DNA from: Lagopus muta
Lineage: Eukaryota; Chordata; Aves; Galliformes; Phasianidae
Length of the DNA stretch: 64,000 nt
Direction of reading: 5' to 3'
Assembly: GCF_023343835.1 (NCBI RefSeq)
Contig: NC_064435.1
Location: forward strand, 75,216,134-75,280,133
This document shows, piece after piece, positions 49,393-61,300 of the stretch; within the stretch, counting starts at the first letter, position 1; each line of letters begins with the position of its first letter. A model generated the notes under the pieces. That model saw only the letters and a program-made list of their open reading frames with translations, did not search any database and was not told the origin of the DNA. The translations under genes were made by a program, and so were the position numbers.

Positions 49393-52300
49393 CTGTTATC
49401 CTTTTTTTCCTCTTCCTTTGTCTGTCCTAGTACATAGTTTTTATCTCAGTCTACAAATTCCACTTTCTTTCTTTCTTTCTTTTTCTTTTTTAAAATTTTC
49501 TTCCTCATCCACTGGGAATGGGGGGGAGCAGACTGAGAGAGTAACTATGTGGTGCTTAGCTATCTTCTGTGTTAAACTACAAGAAATCTTTAACCTAGAT
49601 CTTCGTTATTCTTCATATCTCATCCATCATTTTAAATTGCAGTGTTTTTCGAAGCATGCAATAACTTCTAATTTTTGACATTATTTCTTCCCTGTGGCAT
49701 ACTTGTTAAACTCTGTTTTTCCACTTCCTTTTCTTCCAAATGCAGCCATTTCTCTTCATATCGCAGGTTTTGTCAGAACTGATCATTTTTAACATCAACA
49801 ATTGCACTGTTCTCCTGCTTGCCTTTACAAATGCATGATTAACTCCCAACTTCTCTCTTGTACATCCTGAATACAGCAACAAATTTCTTCAAGAGGCAGG
49901 GACTGGATTTGTTTAATGCATCATCTTGCAAGCTTTCTTATCCGAGGTTTTCTCCTCTAAATTTATTTTATCACACAAATCGACATTAACTTGCTGGGAA
50001 AGCAGAATAGATAAAAGATAAAAGATAGAAGCATAATATTTTCTTCTAAGGGATGAAGATTTTAATTATTTAATGATTGTATAAGTAACTAGCAAAAAAA
50101 CTTTAGTGATTTTCACAAACTTAGAGGTATTTTTTAAGTCAAGAAAAAACAAGTCAATTTTACTTCACAAGTAAAGACCATGAAAGTGGTCTGTTGTAGG
50201 TGTTAAACTGATGAAAATCAGGTAATCCTCTTGTGATTGCTCTTACCTATAATTTAGAATGAGTACACAAATTTTTTTATTGCCTGAAATTTTTCAGAGA
50301 TTTTTAATCTGCTAGAGCAATGCCAATCAATGAGCAGAACTCTAACAGAACAGCAGTTAAGTAGAACAGCAGTAGACAGCAGGAAAATATCTTCTACCTG
50401 TCTATAATTTCTTGTAGCAATTGAAGTTCTCTGGGAACTTCTCTATTCAAATACTCATTCTATTTGTCATTTAGATAATTTGCTTATATTAGGATTTAAA
50501 AAAAAAAAATCTGCTTTTAGGTTCTTAATAGTTTTTTTAGGTTGTAAAAAGCATCCTTCAGACTTGAAAATTTTTGCATAATTCAAAAATACTAACAAAG
50601 ACTCGAATAACTAAATATTATGCATTTTCCCACTAGACTCTGGTGTGTATCTTTAAAAGGCAAAGTTTTAGGGACAATCTTAATGAGATAATGTGTATAG
50701 ATACATTGTTATTTACAACATCTCTACATCTAATTGCAAAAAAAAAAAAAAATCACAAAGATAAGCATCATTTGTTTTGCTTTTGTTCTCAATTGGAACC
50801 GGAGATATATTTTTAATTCTATTTTAATATATTTACAGAAATTCTTGCAAGTGAAGATATTACTGAATTTTTACACAGGAAGTCCATTAATAGCCCCTTT
50901 TCAAAGAAAAACACATATTCGTAAAGCAAAGGCTCATCATCTCACATGTCAGCTTGGAAAGTTCTCCTTGCACTACCTGTAGTGCACCTGAGTTCCACCT
51001 GTATGTCATCATAAGAAGCATGTGCTTTTCAACAGTGTAGATGGAGTTATTTTACATCAGTGCATGTGGTCTTTGAAGGAAGCAGCATCTTTCTGTCAGC
51101 TTTTCAAAGCACTGCACATTTTCTGAAGTGTATTCAGACAATACATGGCTACAACATACCAGTAAGACCTGTCCAGCAGGTTCCTGATATATTGCCAGAA
51201 AGCACTTAAAATACAGATGTGGACCACAGTCAGTGATATAGATTTTTAGATGATTTTTTTGCTTGCCTATTCCACATCTCTTGAAGAGAATAACAGCACC
51301 ACCAGAGACTTGGATGGCAGATAAGATTCCATGTCCAAAAACGTTATTTGGCTTGCTTTCTGTTGACTTGAGCAAAAAAAGTTGTCACATCTTTTTGAGG
51401 GTAGGTTGAAGTATGCTTCTCAAGTACATTACTGTTTTTTGTTGTCAAAATAGCTCCTTTATACTTGTTTCCTTCAATGTCCGTTATTTCACAGGTTCTT
51501 GTCAAAACAAAGAAGTGACACTGATAACCACTCTGTAGAACAGCCACTGTTTACAGTTTTTTCATACCAGCCATTAGTTCCTTCTATTCTCCAAGTCCTG
51601 TCTAATGAAGGCTTGGGTTAGAGTCATATCTTGTTTTCTAACCTAGTCCAAGCAACTACAATGTGACAGTGATTCTTCCAGTAAGTGTTCTTTTACAGAT
51701 TTTCAGCCTGTATTTATTGTGATTGCTGCTCCAGTGTTTCAGTTTCAGTCATCTTGGGGCACTGTATGCATGTTATGAAAACGTGCCTTTGTTCACACAA
51801 ATTTTTAATCATTTTCACAAATCTAAACACTATAAGCACGCTCCACCACTGTGTTCTTCAGGTAAATCCAATGAATCAACGATTTTCATCTGATTATTAT
51901 CCAACTGTTTACAGGCACAGAACTGATGGAAGTAATTATGAGTGTAATTAACCATGAGAGCTGTGTTGTACTAGCTTTCCCTTTTGCACAGTTGCTAGGC
52001 AGCCACCTGGAATAGTATTTGTATTTTCCTTAACACAGACTCATTCTTGAAGCTTCAAGGACTCATACAGCCTTTAGTATACTCTTATTTGCCTGACTCA
52101 GAAACCTCTGGGCAGTTATTGATCACAGGGTAACTATTTAGAGTCTGTTAAATATAAGCAAATCCACTTGAAGAACAAGACAACATTTCTCATTGGGTAC
52201 ACCTCTTTATTTGTAATCAAGATGTGTATTAGTCTCCTAGTAGCCTTTTCCTTTCTCAGTGTCTTCGAAGTATAAATCTACATTTTAGTAGAATCGAAGT

Positions 52301-55300
52301 GGTAGGCAGTAAACTCAGCCTTACAGGTCACCTACTGTTACGTCTTACATTCTAAATATAAATATTTACATTTTAAATATTACATTTTAAATATAGATAT
52401 TCTGTCTTACATCATATATGCTGCTGGTAATGTACATTCTTGTTATTTCTTAGAGAAACTGAATGATACTGAAATATTAACGCTTTCAATTCTCATTCTC
52501 TTCAGTTTGTCTGTACCACTTTGTATCATTTTTTTGAAATAATGTTAAATAAATGAATAAACATCTATCCAAGCACTCATATCTAATTACAAATCCTGTT
52601 GAACTACATGGGACACTGAAGAAAAAAAAATATGACCAAGGTCTACTATCCCTATGCCTTTTCATGAGAAATTGATTTAACATAACAGACTTCCAGAAAG
52701 AAAACGAAAGCCTATGAAAGCCTACCAAGAAATAGCTATTTGTATCAGAAAGTTTAAATACTGTCAATGAAATTTCAAAGAATAGAAATCTGGCTATGTG
52801 TTTGTTGTTGTTGTTGTTTTTCCCTGAATTTGTAATAAGATTGTTCTTCACAGCTTTCACAGCTAGAGGAGCTGCTTTGGTAATTGTGCTGACACCATGT
52901 CATTATTAATCCAAAGGGGTTCTTGCATAACATGATATGTATTAATATGAATATAATATTGACAGAAATTTATTTGTTTTTGAGATATGATGAGGGGCAA
53001 GCCTGGTAATTATTCACTGCTCCAAGCAGTGTATCAAAACACAAATATTACATTTGGTGCTTTTTTGATCTGTTTAATTCCAGTGGGATAGGAAGTGGGG
53101 AGAGAGTGTGACTTTGGGTTAGCTTAAACAAAACAAATGAACAGAAGGTGGAAACATTTTATCACATTTTTGCATATATTTTCTGATATTGTTAACAACT
53201 GTATTAATCCTACAATTTATATGGTTTCATGCAGTTTATATGGTATAAAGCATTATTTTCTCATATTAATTTACTATGGGATACCTCCATTAATCTCACA
53301 CTAAGTTGCTTCTCAGTGTCAAGAAGCAGTAATAACTGGAAAGATGAGACAGTTTCTCCAGTTGAAAACAGACAGAAATATAAGGAAACAAAGCTAGTCA
53401 AAGAATGTTGCTAGCTACTAGAAAAAAAGATAAAAAAGTAGAAAGGCGGTTGCTGCATTGGTTGTTTGTTCCAAAACTACTCAGCTTTGTGGTTTTTAGG
53501 TCTTCTGAAAATGTAAATGATTTTTTTTTTTTTACATAAATAAGCTAAGCATTTGTTTTTAAACTCTATGCAAAAATAAACAAATAATCATAAAATATGT
53601 TATTAAATAACAACAACAAAAAGACCTGTTTGAAAATTCTGTATTGAATTCCATTACAAAAGTTTTATTTTACTGTACTGAGTCAGAGTAAAGCGTTGAG
53701 AATTATTGAATAAAATGGTTCAAGAAGAAAATTCTGACATCACTATAAACACTGGAATATATAAAATGTAATGAAATTTTTGGAAATATAAAGATATCAA
53801 AAGCCATGTGTAGCAGAAATGCTATATGGCCTGAACCAGTGATTGAGCACCTGATGGGAAGACAGAGCCAATCCAGAGGAGCTCAGGTGCTTTATAGCAT
53901 TGCAACATTTTTAAGCAATGTTATTGTTGGAAAAATATTCCTGATGAAACAAAGGTATTTTTTTTAATATATGATTCAAATGAGTTAATGAGAAGCAATA
54001 TAAAAAAAGAAGTGGTGAAAGAAATTGAGTCTGTTTGTATAACGTATGAGGACTTAAGGTTCAGGGAAAAAGAAGAAAAAAATAAATCATACGTATTTTA
54101 AAGTATCTTTGAAAGAGAATTCAAAATGATATAGACTGATTTTATATAATTCTGCAGCAAGTAAAAAGATAGTAGGTATGTATATATTCAGTAAAATGAA
54201 GGTTTATAAAAGGAAGACTGCATACTTGGAAACCCTAACATAAAAACACAACTTTCCTAATTATTTCTGACTAAGTCTTTGAAAGCTGCAAGGAAACATG
54301 CAGTTTACATCTTTGCTGTGCCTAGCTCAGGAAGGAAGTCCTTCAGCAAACGGGCATGGTCTTTAAGAAGACCAGAGCATTGCTGTGCTCCTGTGCGTAT
54401 CCAGATCTGTTACTGCAAGGCCTATACCATTGGCTGTATGTTTGTTACTCAGTAACATTCCATTTCACATAAATTTAGAATCCCACAGATACATATGTTT
54501 ATATATATATAAAAGTGACCAGAATAACAAAGCATGGTGAACAGTCAAAAAGGAAAAAAAAAGAAAAAGAAAAAGAAAAAAAAAAAAAGGGAAAAAAAAA
54601 AGAGGAGGAGAAAATTGAACAGAAAAGAGAAATAGCTGATGTGGGAGGATCCAAGCCATACTTAGTATGGATTAATTTAATTCAATCCCTCAAGACAGAC
54701 AATTCTAAAATAATGACTCATTACTGATCTACCTGTAAACGAGAATATAATTACATTCAAATAGATTATTCTTGCTATCCTGAATTGAATTTTTCATTTC
54801 TCTTCCTGTGAATTGATTTTATTTTAAGACTTATTTAAAAATTCAGACAGTGTTAAATGATTATTTAATTATTATAATTATATAATAAATAAAATTGGTT
54901 ATCATAATGTATATCTAATATTGCCACTTTGTTCTAGCAAGGGAGACCCTTCTGAGCCTTATAATTCAAATAAACATGTATAATTTTGTACATACATTTA
55001 GTTCCTTATTTATTAGATGTAAGTACTTAAAGTGCTTTCTTATTTCCTTTTTTAACTGATGGCCATTTCTGAATGTGAAGAGAATTGTGGTTAATTTGTG
55101 CACTGATGCATTGCTGGTTTTTTTTTCAGCCAGAGGTGCTGGTGCTGGAAGAAAAAAATTAGTATTCTACATTTTTAATTTTAATTCTATATCTAAAATT
55201 TGAATTAATTAAAATCTTATATTAGTATACACAGGCAACAATACAACTATCACAGGAGACAATATAACTATCAGAAATTTTAGATGTTTTGCCCAAGATT

Positions 55301-58300
55301 TCCGTTTATACAGCTCTAATCATCTTGAAATTCTACTAATAGCAAATATTGCTTAATATTTTTAAGTATTTAATATAACCATGAAATGTGAGTTCTTTTT
55401 TGTGCTTTCTGACTACTGTTGCTTTAGAAAAAAGAATGGCAGCCTGAGTGCAAAACTTGTGATGCAAACTGAATGTAATACCTGTAGGACTGAAACAGTT
55501 AAGAGATACTAACACATCTCCCATCTGAAATGCTTGCACTGAGGTTCTACTGTGACCATTTTAAAGTATTTATTGCTGCCTGACTGTGCTCTGGGACATG
55601 CTGTGCTGTAATAGGCAAACAGTTCTTAGTGTTTCTAATATGCAGCTGCCTGTTAGGAACTAGGTATTAAGCACTGCAGTCCTTCTACTTAAATTCAAAT
55701 ATGCCTTCTGTAGTCTGTAAGAAGTAAATCAAAATCATATATTGCCATTTCAAAAAAATTCATATTTTGTGCTTTACTTTCAGAAACTTTTGCTGGAATA
55801 ATGAAAGACAAATATTACAATTGGAAAAGTAAAGGAAAGTGTGACAGATGCATATGTTGTGTAATCACCACTAGCATGGAACTATATGTAAGGTTTGCCA
55901 CTTGTGAGTTATTGAAAAGATCGATAAAACTTTTTTTCAATAATTAAGTATAACATTTTGCTTTCTCTGAGAAGGTAACGGCAAAGTTAATTATACCCAT
56001 ATTTCTTGAGCTGATCTAAATAGGCAAAAATACTACAGCATTAGGTTGAGGAATGTGCTAATTCACACGCTGTTGTTGTTGAAATAAATTGATATTTCAC
56101 TTTAAGACTCACGTAGTACAATACCTGCTATGTTCATTTTCAACATTTGAAAGACGTTTTGGACATATTTTCTCCTAAATAACAGGCAAGAATAATCAAC
56201 AATTGAGTACCGTAGCCAAATGAGACAGTAGAAAGTGTTTTATCAAAGTCATACCTGTCCAGCTCTTGCATTTTCACAAACAAAAGTATCATAGAATACA
56301 GCAAACTGTGGGGCATTGTCATTAACATCCAAAATTCTTACATAAACAGGAACACGGGTAGTATCTTTCGGGTTGTCTGACAAGAGAGAAAGAAGAATGA
56401 ATTTAACTTACTACTAAAAGTATTCTATCTTCCAAATTTAATGAGCAAGAGATATTCAAGATTAGGTTTGAAATTGGTGAAAAAGTAAGAGGATGACTTT
56501 GATTAAAAAAAATGTATGTATTTGAATCTAGTGAGCAATTAAGACATTTACAAGAAATTAGTGGCTGCCACTGCTGGTGTTCAATGTAAATATAGCACAT
56601 AGAAAATATGTCCATTGCTATAATGACAAATTTATTTTGTGGATTCAAGTGTATCTTTCTGATATAAAGTTTTGAATTATAAAATGATTTGCAATTGGTT
56701 TAACATAAAAGAGACCTATTATTAAACCTCTCCTATGCCTTAGTAAGCAGGGAGAAGATTCAAAAAAGTCAAAGTATACCAATAAAAATGAGAACCAATT
56801 AGAGTTTTTATGTTTAAATTGCCTTAAAAAATACAAATATAATTTTTCAGACCTTAGAAGTGGTTACTGTTGTTGGTTTTAACCCATCTCCTCAAATGTT
56901 CTGACCTTAGTATCATTTAGAATGTGCTCCCTTGCAGATCGATCTGACCTACAAAGAATCTGAAATAATGTCTTAGACTAGAAATGCAGCTACTACTTAG
57001 AATTGTGCTGGATATCCAACAGCTTAAAAACTGTATGATTTTGCTACTTTAATGGAATAGATAAATAACAATAGAAATTATTCAAAATTACTTGGGATTT
57101 TTTTGTTTGTTTTGGTTTTATTTTCCTTTTAAGATGCAACAAATAAAACATGAAACTTTTAGGAAAAACTGATGTTAACTTCACATGTAACTTACAACAT
57201 TTTTGTTGGAGAGTGTGATGTTGGTCCTTTAATATGCTGAAATGTTTAAAATGGCAGGTTTTGGACACAGTTTTCACATCCTTTTGCATTTTTGTACTAA
57301 CTTTCCAAATATGTTCTGTTCTTATAGTTGCTCTCTCACTGAGTCATGCTTCAGAGTTAACATTTTTAATTTCCTCCTTCCATACTTTCTCCAGAACTAA
57401 TGTATCCCTTTGGAGAAGTTTAGCTACTCTACGTAGGTCTACAATGTAAATTCTCTCAAACTATCCTGACAAGGAAGTAATTTAATGTTATGATAGAGGC
57501 ATATAATTATAAGTTTCTTTAATATATAAGTACTTCTGAGTATTGCTCTTAAAGTAGTGGGCAGGGATGTGAAATAGAGCAAACTTAGGAACATGCATTG
57601 CCAGAAAAATGTATAGCTACTGGATGTGCTAGGTATAACCAACCCATTGCAGAAGACACCTGGGGTCCTGACTACAGAAATAGGACTAGGAAGGCTAAGA
57701 GTGGTCAAATGAGTGTATGTGGTGTTCCACTGAATTCTTTGCATTGTAGTTCCTTCCAACCATACTTCACTGCTGATTAGCAATTTCTGCTTTTTGTAGT
57801 GATGTAGAGTTAACCCTAAAAATTCTCTGGCTTTGAAAGCATAAGATCCACTCTAGCTATTTCAAAGTTCTGACTTTTGTCACTTAGAAAATTTTCTTGC
57901 AGGAGTGTTAGTTTTAATCTCAGCTGTCTAGGAGGACCTCATCTTTCTTCTTTGTACTTTCAATGTGAAAATATCTACAAGGCTATAATTTGAATAGTCC
58001 AAGAAATGTTGTAGTTTAGTGATCAATTGCAACCTAGCTAACTTTTAAGATGTATTGATTCCAAGAATTGTAGATGTAGGTAAAAGATTTTTTTTCCCTG
58101 AAAAAAAGAAGAAAACAATATATATATATAAAACATAGATTATAGTCCTGAACTCTGCTACTGTAACATCAAAATCCTGCCATTTTCCTCAAAGTAAAGG
58201 GAGGAAACAATTTATTTAATTGAATAACATTTCAGAAGTAGCTTGGATATTAATTATCATTATTAGAAAAAGATGAGGTGGAAAAATGCTAGATGGACAT

Positions 58301-61300
58301 AGCTGCTGTTAGCTATACCCAACTTAATTCCCCAGAATATCTCACATATTAAAGTGGAAAGGCTAGGGAAATTAAATGAAAAAATACCAAATTAGCTTAC
58401 TGATTTCAGCTGCTATAACACTGAGATTGTGCCATTGTGATATCTCACGATCCAGTGGCTTAGAAGTATAGATGGATCCATTTCCAGAATGAATATTAAA
58501 TATCCTGTCTAGATCTGTATGACGATCTAGAGAAAACCTATATTCAAAGAAAGAATAAATGTTGTTAATTAATAAAAAAATGGAAGAAAGCATTTGTTTC
58601 AAAAGTCAATACAGCTGTTGGGTTCTATGCATTATATTGAAAAGATTGCTTTTTGTAATACAAATATTCGGTTTCTGTAAATGAAGTGCTTCCTTTCTTT
58701 TCTTCTCCTGATCTTTGGTGGTTAATGTAGTGATTATATCTGAAATTGTACACGCAAATTTGTAAAAATTCTCATGATTAGCTCTCTAGAATGAGAAATA
58801 AAAATTGAAAGATTTCATAAGTTATAAGTATGATATAGCAATGTAATATTCATCAGAACATTCACAGGCATGAAGATCACAAAAAAAATGAAGTCAAAAT
58901 TTCAATATAAGAATTGAAGAACTGTTTTAATCTTGAAAGGAAAATTCTCTTTGATGTTCAGTTCCTTCAGACTGAGACTGACAGCTAATTTCTGAGCTTT
59001 TCAAAAGTCCTCTTATAAACTCCATTTCTGTGCTTTAGGATATGTTAAATTAACAGAGATGGAATTAAAAAAAAAATCTATAAAAATTAGATCATATACA
59101 GAAATTTAACTTTTATGAATGTTAAAGAATCTTTCATGGTGTTATAGTTGCTATAAATCTTCAGGAAACAATTTCTTCTATCACAAAGTGACAGATATGT
59201 CAAACTATGATCAGTGAACTGTTCTTCATTTTTTTCTAATATTCAACACTGCCTTCAAAGTTAAGATTAAACCTTTGATGTGGAGTAAAATGTAAGATTT
59301 TATAAAATAAAGATCATTTGTCTAATTCTGGCAGTATCGGGTCAATTTATTGTGCAATGTGTTAAAAATAGTCATTTATGTTTTTATTAACTTTTATGAC
59401 TGACCTAAACATTTCATTAAGTGTGCCAATTTTTACATATAATATTTAACTGGATTGAGTGAAATTGAAAAATGGTGCAATATGAAAATATCTGTAACAA
59501 TTTGGTGAATTTTATTTCTACATTTCACCACTTTCAACAAAATAAATATGTATAAACTATTAAGCAAAAAAAAAAAAAAAAAAAAAAATCCAAATCAACA
59601 CCAAAATGAGTAAAAACAAAACAAGAACAAAATTAAAGAAAACTTAAACTTAAAGAAACAAAGAAAAATTAAAGAACTGTCAAAAATCTTCTGAAACTAT
59701 ATGAAAAACTTGCTCAAGTAATTTTTTTCCTCACCCAGTTGTCTATAAGTTATAGAATTTAACAAAATCTTATATTTTTCAGAGAAATTATATGTATGAC
59801 TATTCTGTTTATATGATAAAAAACTGATTTCCTTAATCCTTGGAGCTTTAAAGAAGAAAATAACTTATTTTGACAATAATCTGTTTGTTTTTGTTTTTGT
59901 TTTTTTCAATAGGTAATAATCACTTTACAGTTTCCAAAATCTATGCCATATTGTCTGATTGTGGAATTCTATGCTGTTTCATGTTTGATATCTGTCATTT
60001 TAGGTCACATAGTTTTACCCACTTCAGTTGGCCTGCAAATTCTACTGGGATTATTATTTTCAAAAAACCCTCCATTCATTGAATAGAAATTTTAAAAAAT
60101 ACCGAAAGAGGAAGCTGCAAACAATAAATTTATGGGAACTTGAACTTATTTAGAATTTCCATTAACAGAAACTAATATTTGAAAAAAAGTATTTAGAAAG
60201 AAAGTTAAAACCTGAATTAATTTTACAAACTGAAGCTGTGATTTTTTTAATTAAACATTAGCATTTAAATATACAAATTGTCTTAATGTAAAAATAATAT
60301 GACAGCTTCAAAAATATTTTGGTCAGCTCTTCAGGTTAGGGGTGAATACATATTACTTTGCATTTAATATTGGTGTTGGTAGAGGTAAAATATTGTAAAA
60401 ACTTTCTCTAGGTACCTGATTATTCTTTGAAGTTGAGAGACAAAGCAAATACTGAAGAGAATACAAGAGAATGCAAGAGAAGAATTTGAGCTATGCAGTG
60501 TGAATTGTTTTGAAGTTCCTGTCTTTAACTGTGTAGCATTAAAAGAAAGGTTAAAAAAAAAAAAAAAAAAAGTTGTGTACCATGAAGAACATTATCAGAG
60601 TTTTTAATTTTCTTTTTGTAGTAAACTAAATCTAAACAGTCCCCTTCATTGTTTGATTTTTCCCCATCATTATTTTCATTTTGCCAACCTGCCTCTTCTA
60701 AGTTATTTTCTTAAGGGGAATGTCTTAAGACATCAACAGAACACAGAAAAATTATATAAAACACTTTTTAAATTGCTGTTCTTTGTAAGTAATACTGATG
60801 AAGGAAATAAAGTCCTTCAGTTCATTGAGTTGTGTTAGCAACAAAATGAGTAAAAGTGCCAAGTTTGTTCCTTTTCCACTCACAATTATGAAACATAACT
60901 GCTAAAATTGTCAGCTATCTCATGAAATTAGAGTGGGTAAGGATGCACTGCTAAGTTATTTATATATTCTACAATTTTAGAGGCTTGGCGCTTTCATCTG
61001 CTATCTTTTCTATACACTTAAATCACCATGGGAGAAAATTAGATTCAATTTCAATTCCTAATACAGTTTTTTCCACCTGGGCCTCATTCAGCTGCATGTG
61101 ACAATTTACTTCAAAGTTAGTAAATAATGTGGGTTTTTTTTTTGCCAAATATAGTTTTTGTACTTTGTTAGGCATTTCAGGCAAAACATATCCAACTTGG
61201 ACAGCTTTGTCTTATCTGTTTCTTAAGACTTATGTATTGTAGCAATAGTAATCAAACTAACTAACTAACTAAACAAGATACAGTTAACTATATCCAGCTA

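Larger units (their letters stand above)
48159..56254 (-). other. CDH7: CDH7 intron within EC4/EC5 boundary (8096 bp)
   Basis: The longest complete intron here, phase 0, with GTATGA donor and CTCCTGCAG acceptor. It contains the TA microsatellite at 49352-49387, an LTR piece at about 49485-49570, a possible coding relic at 51052-51547, an AAATATTACATTTT short tandem near 52355-52390, and an A/G-rich tract at about 54548-54612. The remainder is unannotatable AT-rich DNA. Confidence 0.75.

Noticed and set aside
57590..57780. Possible CR1 remnant ending TTCCTTCCAACCATAC
   Set aside because: Only a short stretch resembles CR1, with no tandem tail; too weak to call.
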